Part shown: in pieces, positions 25,780-34,041 of the stretch
How the letters are laid out: each line of letters opens with the position of its first letter
Position numbering within the stretch: the stretch's first letter is position 1
Position numbers and translations under genes: made by a program
DNA from: Streptomyces marokkonensis
GTDB taxonomy: Bacteria > Actinomycetota > Actinomycetes > Streptomycetales > Streptomycetaceae
Direction of reading: 5' to 3'
Assembly (NCBI RefSeq): GCF_008312835.1
Contig: NZ_VSKS01000034.1
Coordinates: 1 to 52,122 of the forward strand
DNA: 52,122 bases
Notes under the pieces: generated by a model
Seen by the model: the letters and a program-made list of their open reading frames with translations, nothing else
Databases searched by the model: none
Told to the model about the DNA's origin: nothing

Positions 25780-25986
25780 ATGCCGCAGACCGACACCAGC
25801 AAGGTCAGCCGCTGGGACCTGCACGGGCGCGAGCACACCGTGCGCGTCCAGCGCACCGGCGTACAGCGCACGATCAGATGTGACACGTGCGGGTGGCGCA
25901 GAGGGGCGCAGTTCCTGCCGTGGCTCAAGGCGCAGGAGCACCTGGTGGAGGCCCACCAGGCGACGGTGGACCCCACCGCCGCCTGA
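25780..25986 (+). CDS. 68-aa protein with a C2H2-like zinc-finger pattern
   Basis: A small protein (MPQTDTSKVSRWDLHGREHT...) started by ATG 25780 with a perfectly placed GGAGGA ribosome binding site. Its C-terminal half holds CDTCGWRRG and EHLVEAH: C-x2-C, about 16 residues, then H-x4-H. This spacing suits a single zinc finger, with basic residues before it (RVQRTGVQRTIR). Single-finger small proteins are rare in bacteria; they are known as nucleic-acid-binding or regulatory proteins (Ros family), though this one lacks the Ros flanking sequence. It stands alone between divergent and convergent neighbours. Function unknown; zinc binding is inferred from spacing only. Confidence 0.75.
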   Translation: MPQTDTSKVSRWDLHGREHTVRVQRTGVQRTIRCDTCGWRRGAQFLPWLKAQEHLVEAHQATVDPTAA

Positions 25987-26014
25987 GCACCCGGGCCCGC
26001 GGACCCGGTGGACG

Positions 26015-26058
26015 AAAACGCCCGCCCTCCAGCCGACCGGGTCGGGTGGAGGGCGGGC
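26015..26058 (-). terminator. Intrinsic terminator of glyS
   Basis: GCCCGCCCTCCA (26020-26031) pairs perfectly with 26047-26058; the minus strand continues past the stem as GTTTTC (26019-26014). An inner GACC/GGTC hairpin fills the loop. It starts 15 nt after the glyS stop and may also end the convergent 68-aa gene. Confidence 0.85.
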
Positions 26059-26073
26059 ACAGGGCGACGAACG

Positions 26074-27456
26074 TCAGCAGCCGATCAGCCGGGCCGCGAG
26101 GTACCCCTCGATCTGGTCCAGCGACACCCGCTCCTGCTTCATCGTGTCGCGCTCGCGCACGGTCACCGCGTTGTCGTCCAGGGTGTCGAAGTCGACGGTC
26201 ACGCAGAACGGCGTACCGATCTCGTCCTGGCGACGGTACCGGCGGCCGATGGCACCGGCGTCGTCGAACTCGATGTTCCAGTTCTGCCGCAGCGCCTGCG
26301 CCAGGCCCTTGGCCTTCGGCGACAGCTCCGGGTTGCGGGACAGCGGGAGGACGGCCACCTTCACCGGGGCGAGGCGGTGGTCGAGCCGCAGCACGGTCCG
26401 CTTCTCCATCTTGCCCTTGGCGTTGGGCGCCTCGTCCTCGACGTAGGCGTCGAGCAGGAAGGCGAGCATCGCCCGGCCGACACCGGCCGCCGGCTCGATG
26501 ACGTACGGCGTCCAGCGCTCGCCGGCCTCCTGGTCGAAGAAGGACAGGTCCTGGCCGGAGGCCTTGGAGTGGGCGCCGAGGTCGTAGTCGGTGCGGTTGG
26601 CGACGCCCTCCAGCTCGCCCCACTCGCTGCCGCCGAACTGGAAGCGGTACTCGATGTCAGCGGTGCGCTTGGAGTAGTGGGAGAGCTTCTCCTGCGGGTG
26701 CTCGTACCACCGCATGTTCTCCTCGCGCATACCGAGGCCGGTGTACCAGTTCCAGCGCTGCTCCATCCAGTACTCCTGCCACTTCTCGTCCTCGCCCGGC
26801 TTGACGAAGAACTCCATCTCCATCTGCTCGAACTCGCGGGTGCGGAAGATGAAGTTGCCGGGCGTGATCTCGTTGCGGAAGGACTTGCCCATCTGGGCGA
26901 TTCCGAACGGCGGCTTGCGGCGCGAAGTGGTCTGCACCTGGGCGAAGTTGGTGAAGATGCCCTGGGCGGTCTCCGGGCGCAGGTAGGCGATGGAGCCGGA
27001 GTCCTGCGTGGGGCCGAGGTGGGTGGAGAGCAGGCCCGAGAACTGCTTGGGCTCGGTGAAGGTGCCCTTGTTGCCGCAGTTGGGGCAGTTGAGGTCGGCG
27101 AGGCCGTTCTCCGGGGCGTGGCCCTTCTTCTCCTCGTACGCCTCCTCCAGGTGGTCCGCGCGGAACCGCTTGTGGCAGGAGGTGCACTCGGTCAGCGGGT
27201 CCGTGAACGTGGCGACGTGACCGGAGGCCACCCACACCTCGGGGGCCAGGATCACGGACGAGTCGATACCGACCACGTCCTCGCGCGACGTCACCATGTA
27301 GCGCCACCACTGGCGCTTGAGGTTCTCCTTGAGCTCGACACCCAGCGGCCCGTAGTCCCAGGCGGCACGCTGGCCGCCGTAGATCTCACTGCAGGGGAAT
27401 ACGAAGCCACGGCGCTTGCTCAGGCTGACGATGGTGTCGATCTTGTCGGCGGCCAC
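26074..27456 (-). CDS. glyS: Glycyl-tRNA synthetase (dimeric class II type)
   Basis: Charges tRNA-Gly with glycine. The 460-aa size and the opening [37 protein letters not shown] identify the eukaryotic/archaeal-like alpha2 GlyRS rather than the alpha2beta2 enzyme of E. coli. A zinc-binding insertion is visible ([12 protein letters not shown] ... [12 protein letters not shown]). Class II motif 2 ([23 protein letters not shown] with [14 protein letters not shown]) and motif 3 ([13 protein letters not shown]) are intact, and the anticodon-binding domain follows ([18 protein letters not shown]). It starts at GTG 27456 and is divergent from the zinc uptake operon. Confidence 0.97.
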   Translation of the reverse strand: MAADKIDTIVSLSKRRGFVFPCSEIYGGQRAAWDYGPLGVELKENLKRQWWRYMVTSREDVVGIDSSVILAPEVWVASGHVATFTDPLTECTSCHKRFRADHLEEAYEEKKGHAPENGLADLNCPNCGNKGTFTEPKQFSGLLSTHLGPTQDSGSIAYLRPETAQGIFTNFAQVQTTSRRKPPFGIAQMGKSFRNEITPGNFIFRTREFEQMEMEFFVKPGEDEKWQEYWMEQRWNWYTGLGMREENMRWYEHPQEKLSHYSKRTADIEYRFQFGGSEWGELEGVANRTDYDLGAHSKASGQDLSFFDQEAGERWTPYVIEPAAGVGRAMLAFLLDAYVEDEAPNAKGKMEKRTVLRLDHRLAPVKVAVLPLSRNPELSPKAKGLAQALRQNWNIEFDDAGAIGRRYRRQDEIGTPFCVTVDFDTLDDNAVTVRERDTMKQERVSLDQIEGYLAARLIGC

Positions 27457-27637
27457 GGTGCTCTCTTCATTACGACGACGAATACTGACGGGTGCGGCGC
27501 GTAGCGCCTCGATGAGGGGTGGTGGTCGGGAGACGGGCGGGCGAAGCGAGATTGCTTCCAGCGAAGCCCTCAGGCTACCGGCGCGGCCTGCCCCGCGACC
27601 AATTCGGTGCCCCCTGCAGCGCTCTCACGTGCCTTGT

Positions 27638-27652
27638 TGACAACGGTTTCCA
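27638..27652 (+). promoter_or_regulatory. Zur box 1 (upstream, weaker)
   Basis: TGACAACGGTTTCCA matches the Streptomyces Zur consensus TGAAAATGATTTTCA (7-1-7 inverted repeat) at 11 of 15 positions. It overlaps a perfect TTGACA -35 hexamer at 27637-27642. It lies 22 bp upstream of box 2. Confidence 0.65.
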
Positions 27653-27659
27653 TATTTGT

Positions 27660-27674
27660 TGAAAATGAGTGTCA
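27660..27674 (+). promoter_or_regulatory. Zur box 2 overlapping the znuA start codon
   Basis: TGAAAATGAGTGTCA matches the Zur consensus at 13 of 15 positions. Its last base is the A of the ATG at 27674. It covers the expected -10 region (GAAAAT at 27661-27666, 18 bp after TTGACA), so bound Zn-Zur would block RNA polymerase directly. Confidence 0.85.
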
Positions 27675-28672
27675 TGAACGTACGACGACACCACATATCC
27701 GCGGCCGCCCTGGCCGCGGTCACCGCCCTCGGTCTCGGCACCCTGACCGCCTGCTCCTCCGACTCTGCCGCCGCGGGCAACACCGACAAGTTCGACGTCG
27801 TCGCCTCGTTCTACCCGATGGCCTTCCTCGCCGAGCAGATCGGCGGCGAGCACGTCAACGTCACCAGTCTGACCCAGCCCGGCCAGGAGCCGCACGACCT
27901 GGAGATCAGCGCCAAGCAGACCGCGCAGCTCCAGGAGTCCGACGCGGCCCTCTACCTCAAGGGCCTCCAGCCCACCGTCGACGAGGCCGTCGGCCAGTCC
28001 GAGGTCAAGACCAAGATCGACGCGAGCACCCTGACCTCCCTGGAGGAGCACGGCGCCGGGACCGGCGGCCACGAGGAGGAGCACGCGGACGAGCACGGCG
28101 CCGAGGAAGAGCCCGGCCACGAGGACGAGCACGGCCACGAGGGCGAGGGCGGCAAGGACCCCCACATCTGGCTCGACCCGGTCAAGTACGCCGAGGTCGC
28201 CGAGGGCGTCGGCAAGGCCTTCGAGAAGGCCGACCCGGACCACGCCGCCGACTACAAGAAGAACACCGAGGCCCTGGTCGGCAAGCTGAACGACCTGAAC
28301 ACGGAGTTCGAGACCGGCCTGAAGGACAGGAAGACCGACGTCTTCATCACCACGCACGCCGCCTTCGGCTACCTCGCCGAGCGCTACGGCCTGACCGAGG
28401 AGGCCATCAGCGGCCTCGACCCCGAGTCCGAGCCCAGCGGCGCCCGCGTGAAGGAGCTCCAGAAGACGGCGAAGGCCGACGGCGTCACCACCGTCTTCTA
28501 CGAGACACTCGTCAGCGACAAGACCGCCAAGACCCTCGCCGGTGACGCCGGGCTCAAGACCGACGTCCTCGACCCGATCGAGGGCATCACCGACAGCTCC
28601 CGCGGCGACGACTACTTCCAGGTCATGGAAGCCAACCTCGAGGCCCTGCGGACGGCCCTGGGCGCCAAGTGA
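27674..28672 (+). CDS. znuA: Zinc ABC transporter substrate-binding lipoprotein ZnuA
   Basis: Captures Zn2+ outside the membrane for ZnuBC. The 332-aa product (from ATG 27674) has a lipoprotein signal peptide with lipobox LTAC (C27). It is followed by a cluster A-I metal-binding protein: the first His ligand in QPGQEPHDLEIS (H74), a His/Glu/Asp-rich flexible loop at about 126-156 (GGHEEEHADEHGAEEE) typical of zinc rather than manganese binders, DPHIWLDP (H164), TTHAAFGYLAERYGL and the C-terminal DPIEGIT. Another ATG lies 9 nt upstream (27665), inside the Zur box. I chose 27674 because the promoter elements predict a transcript starting at about that base, i.e. leaderless. Confidence 0.95.
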   Translation: MNVRRHHISAAALAAVTALGLGTLTACSSDSAAAGNTDKFDVVASFYPMAFLAEQIGGEHVNVTSLTQPGQEPHDLEISAKQTAQLQESDAALYLKGLQPTVDEAVGQSEVKTKIDASTLTSLEEHGAGTGGHEEEHADEHGAEEEPGHEDEHGHEGEGGKDPHIWLDPVKYAEVAEGVGKAFEKADPDHAADYKKNTEALVGKLNDLNTEFETGLKDRKTDVFITTHAAFGYLAERYGLTEEAISGLDPESEPSGARVKELQKTAKADGVTTVFYETLVSDKTAKTLAGDAGLKTDVLDPIEGITDSSRGDDYFQVMEANLEALRTALGAK

Positions 28673-28695
28673 CCGACGAACCACCGGAGGACGGC

Positions 28696-29466
28696 ATGAG
28701 CACCGAGCCCGTCATTTCCCTGAGCGGCGTCCGCGCCGAGCTGGGCTCGCGCCCCGTCCTGCGCGGCATCGACCTCACCGTGCGCCGCGGTGAGGTCGTC
28801 GCCCTGCTCGGCGCCAACGGCTCCGGCAAGTCGACCGCCGTGCGCAGCGTCATCGGCCAAGTGCCCGTCAGCGCCGGGGAGATCGAACTGTTCGGCACCC
28901 CGCAGCGCCGGTTCCGCGACTGGGCGCGCGTGGGCTACGTCCCGCAGCGCACCACCGCCGCGGGAGGCGTGCCCGCCACGGTCACCGAGGTCGTCTCCTC
29001 GGGCCGCCTGGCCCGCACCCGCTTCGGCGTCTTCCGCAAGGCCGACCGCGAGGCCGTACGCCAGGCCCTGGACCTCGTCGGCATGGCGGGCCGCGCCAGG
29101 GACTCCGTCGACGCCCTCTCCGGCGGCCAGCACCAGCGGGTCCTGATCGCCCGCGCGCTCGCCGCCGCACCCGAACTGCTGATCATGGACGAGCCGATGG
29201 CGGGCGTGGACCTGGCGAGCCAGGAGGTGCTCGCCGAGACCCTGCGCCACCAGGTCTCCGAGGGCGCCACCGTCCTCCTCGTCCTGCACGAACTGGGCCC
29301 ACTGGAGCCCTTGATCGACCGGGCGGTCGTACTCCGCGACGGCTGCGTCGCGCACGACGGCCCGCCCCCCAAGGCCGTCGGCCAGCACGCCCTGCCCGGC
29401 CACGACCACGTACACCCGCACGCCCCCGCGGGCGCCGAACCGATGCGCACAGGACTGCTCAGCTGA
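28696..29466 (+). CDS. znuC: Zinc ABC transporter ATP-binding protein ZnuC
   Basis: The 256-aa ATPase of the zinc importer. Walker A is GANGSGKST (residues 39-47), followed by the Q-loop VGYVPQRT, signature LSGGQHQRVLIARAL, Walker B LLIMDEPMAGVD and the H-loop VLLVLHELG. The C-terminus carries several His residues (GQHALPGHDHVHPHAP) that may sense or bind zinc. ATG 28696 follows GGAGGA by 4-5 nt; an in-frame GTG at 28669 overlapping the znuA stop would add nine residues. The TGA overlaps the znuB start (TGATG). Confidence 0.95.
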   Translation: MSTEPVISLSGVRAELGSRPVLRGIDLTVRRGEVVALLGANGSGKSTAVRSVIGQVPVSAGEIELFGTPQRRFRDWARVGYVPQRTTAAGGVPATVTEVVSSGRLARTRFGVFRKADREAVRQALDLVGMAGRARDSVDALSGGQHQRVLIARALAAAPELLIMDEPMAGVDLASQEVLAETLRHQVSEGATVLLVLHELGPLEPLIDRAVVLRDGCVAHDGPPPKAVGQHALPGHDHVHPHAPAGAEPMRTGLLS

Positions 29467-30368
29467 TGGAGATCCTCGACTACGCCTTCATGCAGCGGGC
29501 GCTGCTCGCCGCCGTCCTGGTCGGCATCACCGCCCCCGCCGTCGGCATCTACCTGGTCCAGCGCCGCCAGGCCCTCATGGGCGACGGCATCGGCCACGTG
29601 GCGATGACCGGCGTCGGCCTCGGCTTCCTGCTCACCTGGTCCCCGGTGTGGATGGCGACCCTGGTCTCCGTCCTCGGCGCCGTCTTCATGGAACTGGTCC
29701 GCTGGTACGCCAAGACCCGCGGCGACATCGCCCTCGCGATGCTGTTCTACGGCGGTATGGCCGGCGGCGTCATGTTCATCAACCTCGCCCCCGGCGGCTC
29801 CACCACGAACCTCTCCTCGTTCCTCTTCGGCTCCCTGTCCACCGTGTCCGAGTCCGACGTCACGGCGATCTGCCTGCTGGCCGCGTTCGTGATGCTGGTC
29901 ACCGTCGGTCTGCGCCGGCAGTTGTTCGCGGTCAGCCAGGACGAGGAGTTCGCGCGGGTGACGGGCCTGCCGGTGCGGTTCCTCAACCTGCTCACGGCGA
30001 TCACGGCGGCGGTGACCGTCTCGGTCGCGATGCGCGTGGTCGGCCTGCTGCTGGTGAGCGCGCTCATGGTGGTGCCCGTGGCGGCGGCCCAGCAGCTCAC
30101 CCGCAGCTTCGCCGCCACCTTCGCCATCGCCGTCGCGATCGGCGTGAGCGTGACCATCGGCGGTACGGTCACCTCGTACTACCAGGACGTGCCGCCCGGC
30201 GCGACGATCGTGCTGCTGACCATCGGCGCGTTCATCGCGCTGACCGCGCTGGCGGCCCCGCTGGCCCGCCGCCGCGCCCGGGCGCTGGCCGCCGCGCAAC
30301 CCGGCGGCGACCCCGCCGAGTGCGCGATTCCGGTCAGCCGCAAGGCCGGCGACGAGGTCGGCGCCTGA
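29466..30368 (+). CDS. znuB: Zinc ABC transporter permease ZnuB
   Basis: The 300-aa ABC-3 family permease with eight or nine membrane helices. Characteristic blocks are PAVGIYLVQRRQALMGDGIGHVAMTGVGLGFLL near the N-terminus, LSSFLFGSLSTVSESDV in the centre and MRVVGLLLVSALMVVPVAAAQ. It is translationally coupled to znuC (TGATG overlap at 29464-29468) and is followed 61 bp later by zur. Confidence 0.95.
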   Translation: MEILDYAFMQRALLAAVLVGITAPAVGIYLVQRRQALMGDGIGHVAMTGVGLGFLLTWSPVWMATLVSVLGAVFMELVRWYAKTRGDIALAMLFYGGMAGGVMFINLAPGGSTTNLSSFLFGSLSTVSESDVTAICLLAAFVMLVTVGLRRQLFAVSQDEEFARVTGLPVRFLNLLTAITAAVTVSVAMRVVGLLLVSALMVVPVAAAQQLTRSFAATFAIAVAIGVSVTIGGTVTSYYQDVPPGATIVLLTIGAFIALTALAAPLARRRARALAAAQPGGDPAECAIPVSRKAGDEVGA

Positions 30369-30429
30369 CTCGCCACTGCCCGGCTGGCACAATGGCCCGG
30401 GCAGATGCCAGACGTGAGGAGGCAATCCG

Positions 30430-30840
30430 GTGACGACCGCAGGACCGCCCGTGAAGGGCCGCGCCACACGGCAGCGCGCCGCCGTGGCGGCTTGCCTTCA
30501 GGAGGTCGACGAGTTCCGCAGCGCGCAGGAGCTCCACGACATGCTCAAGCACAAGGGCGACTCGGTCGGGCTCACCACGGTCTACCGCACGCTGCAGTCA
30601 CTCGCCGACGCGGGCGAGGTCGACGTCCTGCGCACCGCCGACGGCGAGTCCGTCTACCGGCGCTGCTCCACCGGCGACCATCACCACCACCTGGTGTGCC
30701 GCAGCTGCGGCAAGGCGGTCGAGGTCGAGGGCCCGGCGGTGGAGAAGTGGGCGGAGGCCATCGCGGCGGAACACGGCTACGTCAACGTGGCCCACACGGT
30801 GGAGATCTTCGGCACGTGCGCGGAGTGCGCCGCGGGCTGA
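30430..30840 (+). CDS. zur: Zinc uptake regulator Zur (Fur family)
   Basis: Zinc-responsive repressor, 136 aa. It has an N-terminal winged helix (SAQELHDMLKHKGDSVGLTTVYRTLQSLADAGEV), a hinge regulatory-site region with HHHH (84-87), and a C-terminal dimerisation domain with the structural zinc pairs C90/C93 (LVCRSC) and C130/C133 (GTCAEC). The GTG start has GAGGAG at 30416-30421. It is downstream of znuACB and probably part of that operon, so it would repress its own synthesis through the Zur boxes at 27638-27674. Confidence 0.95.
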   Translation: MTTAGPPVKGRATRQRAAVAACLQEVDEFRSAQELHDMLKHKGDSVGLTTVYRTLQSLADAGEVDVLRTADGESVYRRCSTGDHHHHLVCRSCGKAVEVEGPAVEKWAEAIAAEHGYVNVAHTVEIFGTCAECAAG

Positions 30841-30856
30841 ACCGAGCGCGATTCCG

Positions 30857-30935
30857 CCGTGGGGCTGCGGCGCGTCGGCGGCCTCGGGTGCGTTGTGGCT
30901 GGTCGCCCGGCTCCCCGCGCCCCTGGGGCGTCTTC
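30857..30935. repeat. Streptomyces intergenic dispersed repeat
   Basis: The stretch ending in GGCTGGTCGCCCGGCTCCCCGCGCCCCTGGGGCG resembles, as I recall, a short sequence (often ...CTGGTCGCGCAGTTCCCCGCGCCCC...) that occurs many times between genes in Streptomyces genomes. Its end forms the hairpin CGCCCC-T-GGGGCG (30918-30930). It fills the space between the convergent zur and uppS genes and may act as a bidirectional terminator. Only one copy is in this window. Confidence 0.5.
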
Positions 30936-30967
30936 ACGGACCGCGCGACCCGCCCCGGGCACCCGTG

Positions 30968-31819
30968 TCAGCCCTGCTGCTCCGCCTCCGGGGCCCGCCC
31001 CTCCATCGCCAGCAGCTCCTCGTTCGGGATCGCCCCGCCGAACCGCCGGTCCCGCGACGCGAACTCCAGGCACGCCCGCCACAGATCACGCCGGTCGAAG
31101 TCCGGCCACAGGACGTCCTGGAAGACCATCTCCGCGTAGGCGCTCTGCCACAGCAGGTAGTTGGACGTGCGCTGCTCACCGCTCGGCCGCAGGAACAGGT
31201 CCACGTCCGGCATGTCCGGGTAGTACATGTACTTCTGCAGCGTCTTCTCGTTGACCTTCGACGGATCCAGCCGTCCGGCCTTCACGTCCTCGGCCAGCGC
31301 CTGCGCGGCATCCGCGATCTCCGCCCGCCCGCCGTAGTTCATGCAGAAGTACAGGGTCAGCCGGTCGTTGTCCTTCGTCTGCTCCTGGGCGACCTGCAGC
31401 TCCTTGGCCACCGACTTCCACAGCCTGGGCATCCGCCCGACCCACCGCACCCGGATCCCCAGCTCGTCGAGCTGGTCACGGGTCTTGCGGATGAAGTCGC
31501 GGTTGAAGTTCATCAGGAAGCGCACCTCGTCCGGCGAGCGCTTCCAGTTCTCCGTGGAGAAGGCGTACAGCGAGATCGCCCCCACGCCCATCTCGACCGC
31601 GCCCTGGAGCACGTCCAGCACCCGCTCGGCACCGACCTTGTGCCCCTCGGTGCGCGGCAGCCCCCGCTCCTTCGCCCAGCGCCCGTTGCCGTCCATGACG
31701 ATCGCCACGTGGTTCGGGACCAGCTCGCCGGGGAGCTTCGGCGGCCGCGCGCCCGACGGGTGCGGTTCCGGCGTCCTGTACTCCCGGCGCTGACGCCCCA
31801 GGAACCCGCGTACGACCAT
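30968..31819 (-). CDS. uppS: Isoprenyl transferase (cis-prenyl, undecaprenyl diphosphate synthase)
   Basis: Condenses isopentenyl diphosphate units onto an allylic diphosphate to make the C50-C55 cis-polyprenyl carrier for peptidoglycan and other cell-wall polymers. The 283-aa protein has the hallmark [29 protein letters not shown] (catalytic D43), [23 protein letters not shown] and the C-terminal [30 protein letters not shown] with the substrate-binding arginines. The N-terminal 30 residues are basic, typical of actinobacteria. It is 36 bp downstream of recO on the same strand. Confidence 0.96.
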   Translation of the reverse strand: MVVRGFLGRQRREYRTPEPHPSGARPPKLPGELVPNHVAIVMDGNGRWAKERGLPRTEGHKVGAERVLDVLQGAVEMGVGAISLYAFSTENWKRSPDEVRFLMNFNRDFIRKTRDQLDELGIRVRWVGRMPRLWKSVAKELQVAQEQTKDNDRLTLYFCMNYGGRAEIADAAQALAEDVKAGRLDPSKVNEKTLQKYMYYPDMPDVDLFLRPSGEQRTSNYLLWQSAYAEMVFQDVLWPDFDRRDLWRACLEFASRDRRFGGAIPNEELLAMEGRAPEAEQQG

Positions 31820-31855
31820 GTGCCTCTCGTCTCCTCTGGCTGTGCGCTGCGCGCG

Positions 31856-32611
31856 CTACTTCTCGACGTACCGGAGCGAGCGCAGCCCACGCTCCAGATG
31901 CCAGTGCAGGTAGGCGGACACCAGCCCGCTGCCCTCCCGGACGTACCGCGCCTCGCACGCGTCCGCGGTCTCCCAGTCTCCCGTAAGCAGCGCCCCCAGG
32001 AGTTCCAGGGCCTGCGGCGAGGGTACGACGCTGCCGGGCACCCGGCAGTCGGGGCAGAGGGAACCGCCCGACGCGACCGAGAAGAAGCGGTTGGGTCCGG
32101 GCATCCCGCACTTCGCGCAGTCGGTGAAGCTGGGCGCGTACCCGTTGACGGCGAGGGAGCGCAGCAGGAACGCGTCGAGCACCAGATGCGGTGCGTGCTC
32201 GCCCCGGGCGAGCGTCCGCAGGGCGCCGACCAGCAGCAGGTACTGCTGCACCGCCGGCTCGCCCTCGTGGTCGGTGAACCGCTCGGCGGTCTCCAGCATG
32301 GCCGTGCCGGCGGTGTAGCGCGCGTAGTCCGTCACGATCCCGCCCCCGTACGGGGCGATGGTCTCGCTCTGCGTGCACAGCGGCAGGCCGCGGCCGATCA
32401 GCTCGCTGCCCTTGGAGAAGAACTGCACGTCCACGTGCGAGAACGGCTCGAGGCGCGCGCCGAACTTGGACTTCGTCCGGCGCACGCCCCTCGCCACGGC
32501 GCGTACCCGCCCGTGACCCCGCGTGAGCAAGGTGATGATCCGGTCCGCTTCACCCAGCTTCTGGGTGCGCAGCACGATGCCGTCGTCGCGGAACAGACTC
32601 ATGGCGTCCAT
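31856..32611 (-). CDS. recO: DNA repair protein RecO
   Basis: Mediator of RecF-pathway recombinational repair that loads RecA onto SSB-coated single strands. The 251-aa protein opens with the OB-fold domain (LFRDDGIVLRTQKLGEADRIITLLTRGHGRVRAVARGVRRTKSKFGARLEPFSHVDVQ). Its helical C-terminal part has a four-cysteine zinc site (CAKCGMPG ... LCPDC). ATG 32611. It is in a same-strand pair with uppS; the two small genes upstream (32624-33045) are also on this strand. Confidence 0.95.
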   Translation of the reverse strand: MDAMSLFRDDGIVLRTQKLGEADRIITLLTRGHGRVRAVARGVRRTKSKFGARLEPFSHVDVQFFSKGSELIGRGLPLCTQSETIAPYGGGIVTDYARYTAGTAMLETAERFTDHEGEPAVQQYLLLVGALRTLARGEHAPHLVLDAFLLRSLAVNGYAPSFTDCAKCGMPGPNRFFSVASGGSLCPDCRVPGSVVPSPQALELLGALLTGDWETADACEARYVREGSGLVSAYLHWHLERGLRSLRYVEK

Positions 32612-32623
32612 TGTCGCTTACGT

Positions 32624-32839
32624 TCAAGGCACCTCACCGCGACTGCGGGCATTGGCGTACGCCGTCGCCGCACGCAGCCGCTCGGCGTCGGTCGCCTGCC
32701 GTACGACGTCGGGGTCGGCGTCCCACTCGCGGCCGCCGCCGCACGGTCTCAGCTGGACGTAGGGCCCCTCGTGGCCCATGACGATGCCGATCCGCTCGGT
32801 CCCGGTGTCCACGACGTACGCGCCGACGGGCGGCTTCAC
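32624..32839 (-). CDS. 71-aa protein, conserved small gene of WhiJ/DUF397-type loci
   Basis: A small protein beginning VKPPVGAYVVDTGTERIGIVMGHEGPYVQLRPCGGGREWD and ending in a helix (TDAERLRAATAYANARSRG). The first half looks like a small SH3-like beta barrel. Proteins of this look are common next to XRE/DUF5753 regulators in Streptomyces; that statement is from memory. The GTG start overlaps the stop of the upstream gene by four bases (GTGA, 32836-32839), so the two are translationally coupled. Function unknown. Confidence 0.75.
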   Translation of the reverse strand: MKPPVGAYVVDTGTERIGIVMGHEGPYVQLRPCGGGREWDADPDVVRQATDAERLRAATAYANARSRGEVP

Positions 32840-33045
32840 CGCAGCACCGCCGCCGCGATCCGCCGCGCGGTCTCCACGGAGCACCGTCCCAGTTCGATGA
32901 GCGGACAGGGCGCCTCCCGCGCGAGACTCACCGGGTCCAGCCCCAGTGACGGCAGGGAAATTCCGGCCTTCGCGAGTGCCGCCCGCAATTCCTTCACCAC
33001 GTCCTCCGCTTCTCCGACGCAGACCGCCGAGTGTTGTGCCGTCAC
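32836..33045 (-). CDS. 69-aa helical protein of unknown function beside the WhiJ-like regulator remnant
   Basis: The product VTAQHSAVCVGEAEDVVKEL... is mostly helical with a Pro-rich turn (CPLIELGRCSVETARRI) and two to three cysteines. GTG 33045 is preceded by AAGGGAA at good spacing; an ATG at 33087 would add 14 basic residues. It is divergent from the disrupted XRE/DUF5753 gene, with a short intergenic region of about 115 bp, and overlaps the 71-aa gene downstream. Such small genes accompany WhiJ-type regulators in Streptomyces, so the locus as a whole probably once formed one regulatory unit. Confidence 0.7.
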   Translation of the reverse strand: MTAQHSAVCVGEAEDVVKELRAALAKAGISLPSLGLDPVSLAREAPCPLIELGRCSVETARRIAAAVLR

Positions 33046-33160
33046 CGTGATTCCCTTCCCTTCGTGTTTCACTCTTCGCATACCCACCGTGACGGTGCGT
33101 ACTTAGACTGGGAAGGGGTTTAAGCGCTACAAGCGCGGGGCTGCACAAAGGGGTTGAGCA

Positions 33161-33648
33161 ATGGCCAACGGTTCGCGCCGGGCGGCGTGGGAGTTCTTCG
33201 GTGCGGAACTGAAGCGACGGCGGGAGGAGGTGGGGTTCACGCAGGTGGAGCTGGGGACGCGGGTCTTCGTCTCCGGCGGCTACATCGGCCAGTTCGAACA
33301 GGCCATTCGCAAGCCGCAATTGGATGTGGCCCAGCGGATCGACGAGGCGCTGCGAACCGACGGTATTTTCGAGCGGATGTGGCGCAAGCTCATCAGGGAC
33401 CAGATTTCTCTGCGGGGGCGCACCCGGCCATGGGCAAACTGATGAAGCTCATGGAGTTCGACGACGCGCCCCCAACTGTCTATACAGAAGGCGTGCTTTC
33501 GGGCAGCTTGCTGGACGAACCGGCGCTGGTGAAGCGCACTCGGGCGTCTTACGATCACATCAGGGCCGCCGCCTTGTCCTGGGAGGCGTCCCTCTCCCTG
33601 ATCGAGTCGGCTGCGGAGGACTTCAGACGATGCGCGAGTTCGACCTGA
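33161..33648 (+). pseudogene. XRE-family WhiJ-like regulator (HTH + DUF5753) with large internal deletion
   Basis: The start (ATG 33161, MANGSRRAAWEFFGAELKRR) encodes an intact XRE helix-turn-helix (FTQVELGTRVFVSGGYIGQFEQAIRKPQLDVAQRID) and continues to RMWRKLIRDQ. At about position 33400 the frame leaves the family sequence and stops at 33442 after a dozen unrelated residues. The last part of the DUF5753 domain (GAHPAMGKLMKLMEFDDAPP ... EGVLSGSLLDEPALVKRTR ... SLIESAAEDFR) continues in another frame to 33648. A normal member is about 280 aa, so roughly 110-120 codons of the ligand/partner-binding domain have been lost and the ends joined out of frame. A 93-aa HTH-only protein could still be made and bind DNA. 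Confidence 0.85.
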
Positions 33649-33926
33649 GCAACGCACGCTGGCGCAAGAGCACCCACAGCGACGGCAACGGAGGCGAGTG
33701 CCTCGAGGTCGCATACGACTTCCCCGGCGCCGCCCGCTGGCGCAAGAGCACGTACAGCGGCGGCGACGGCGGCGAGGCATGCCTCGAAGTGGCCGACGGA
33801 GTCCCCGGTGTCGTCCCCGTCCGGGACAGCAAGCTGAACGGCGGCCCCGTGATCGTCGTCCGGTCGGCCGCCTGGGCGCAGTTCGTACGCGGCGTCAGGG
33901 TCCGCCGGGACCTGTCTGACCATTGA
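33630..33926 (+). CDS. DUF397 protein with internally duplicated domain start
   Basis: A 98-aa member of the DUF397 family, small proteins encoded next to XRE/DUF5753 regulators and thought to act as their partners. The N-terminal half of the domain occurs twice: ARWRKST followed by a GGECLEVA-type segment at residues 9-28 and again at 35-55. The complete ending (VVPVRDSKLNGGPVIVVRSAAWAQFV) is present once. ATG 33630 lies within the end of the regulator remnant, with GGAGG 10 nt upstream. With the regulator disrupted it may be an orphan. Confidence 0.85.
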   Translation: MREFDLSNARWRKSTHSDGNGGECLEVAYDFPGAARWRKSTYSGGDGGEACLEVADGVPGVVPVRDSKLNGGPVIVVRSAAWAQFVRGVRVRRDLSDH

Positions 33927-34041
33927 TCTCGGGCGAGGCCGCTGGTGCCGCACGGCGGCGAGGACCGCGCCGCGGCGGACATGGTGGTGGGCCGGCGGGC
34001 CGAGTGCGTCGGCCCGCCGGCCCGGTACGTCGGAGCCGGGC

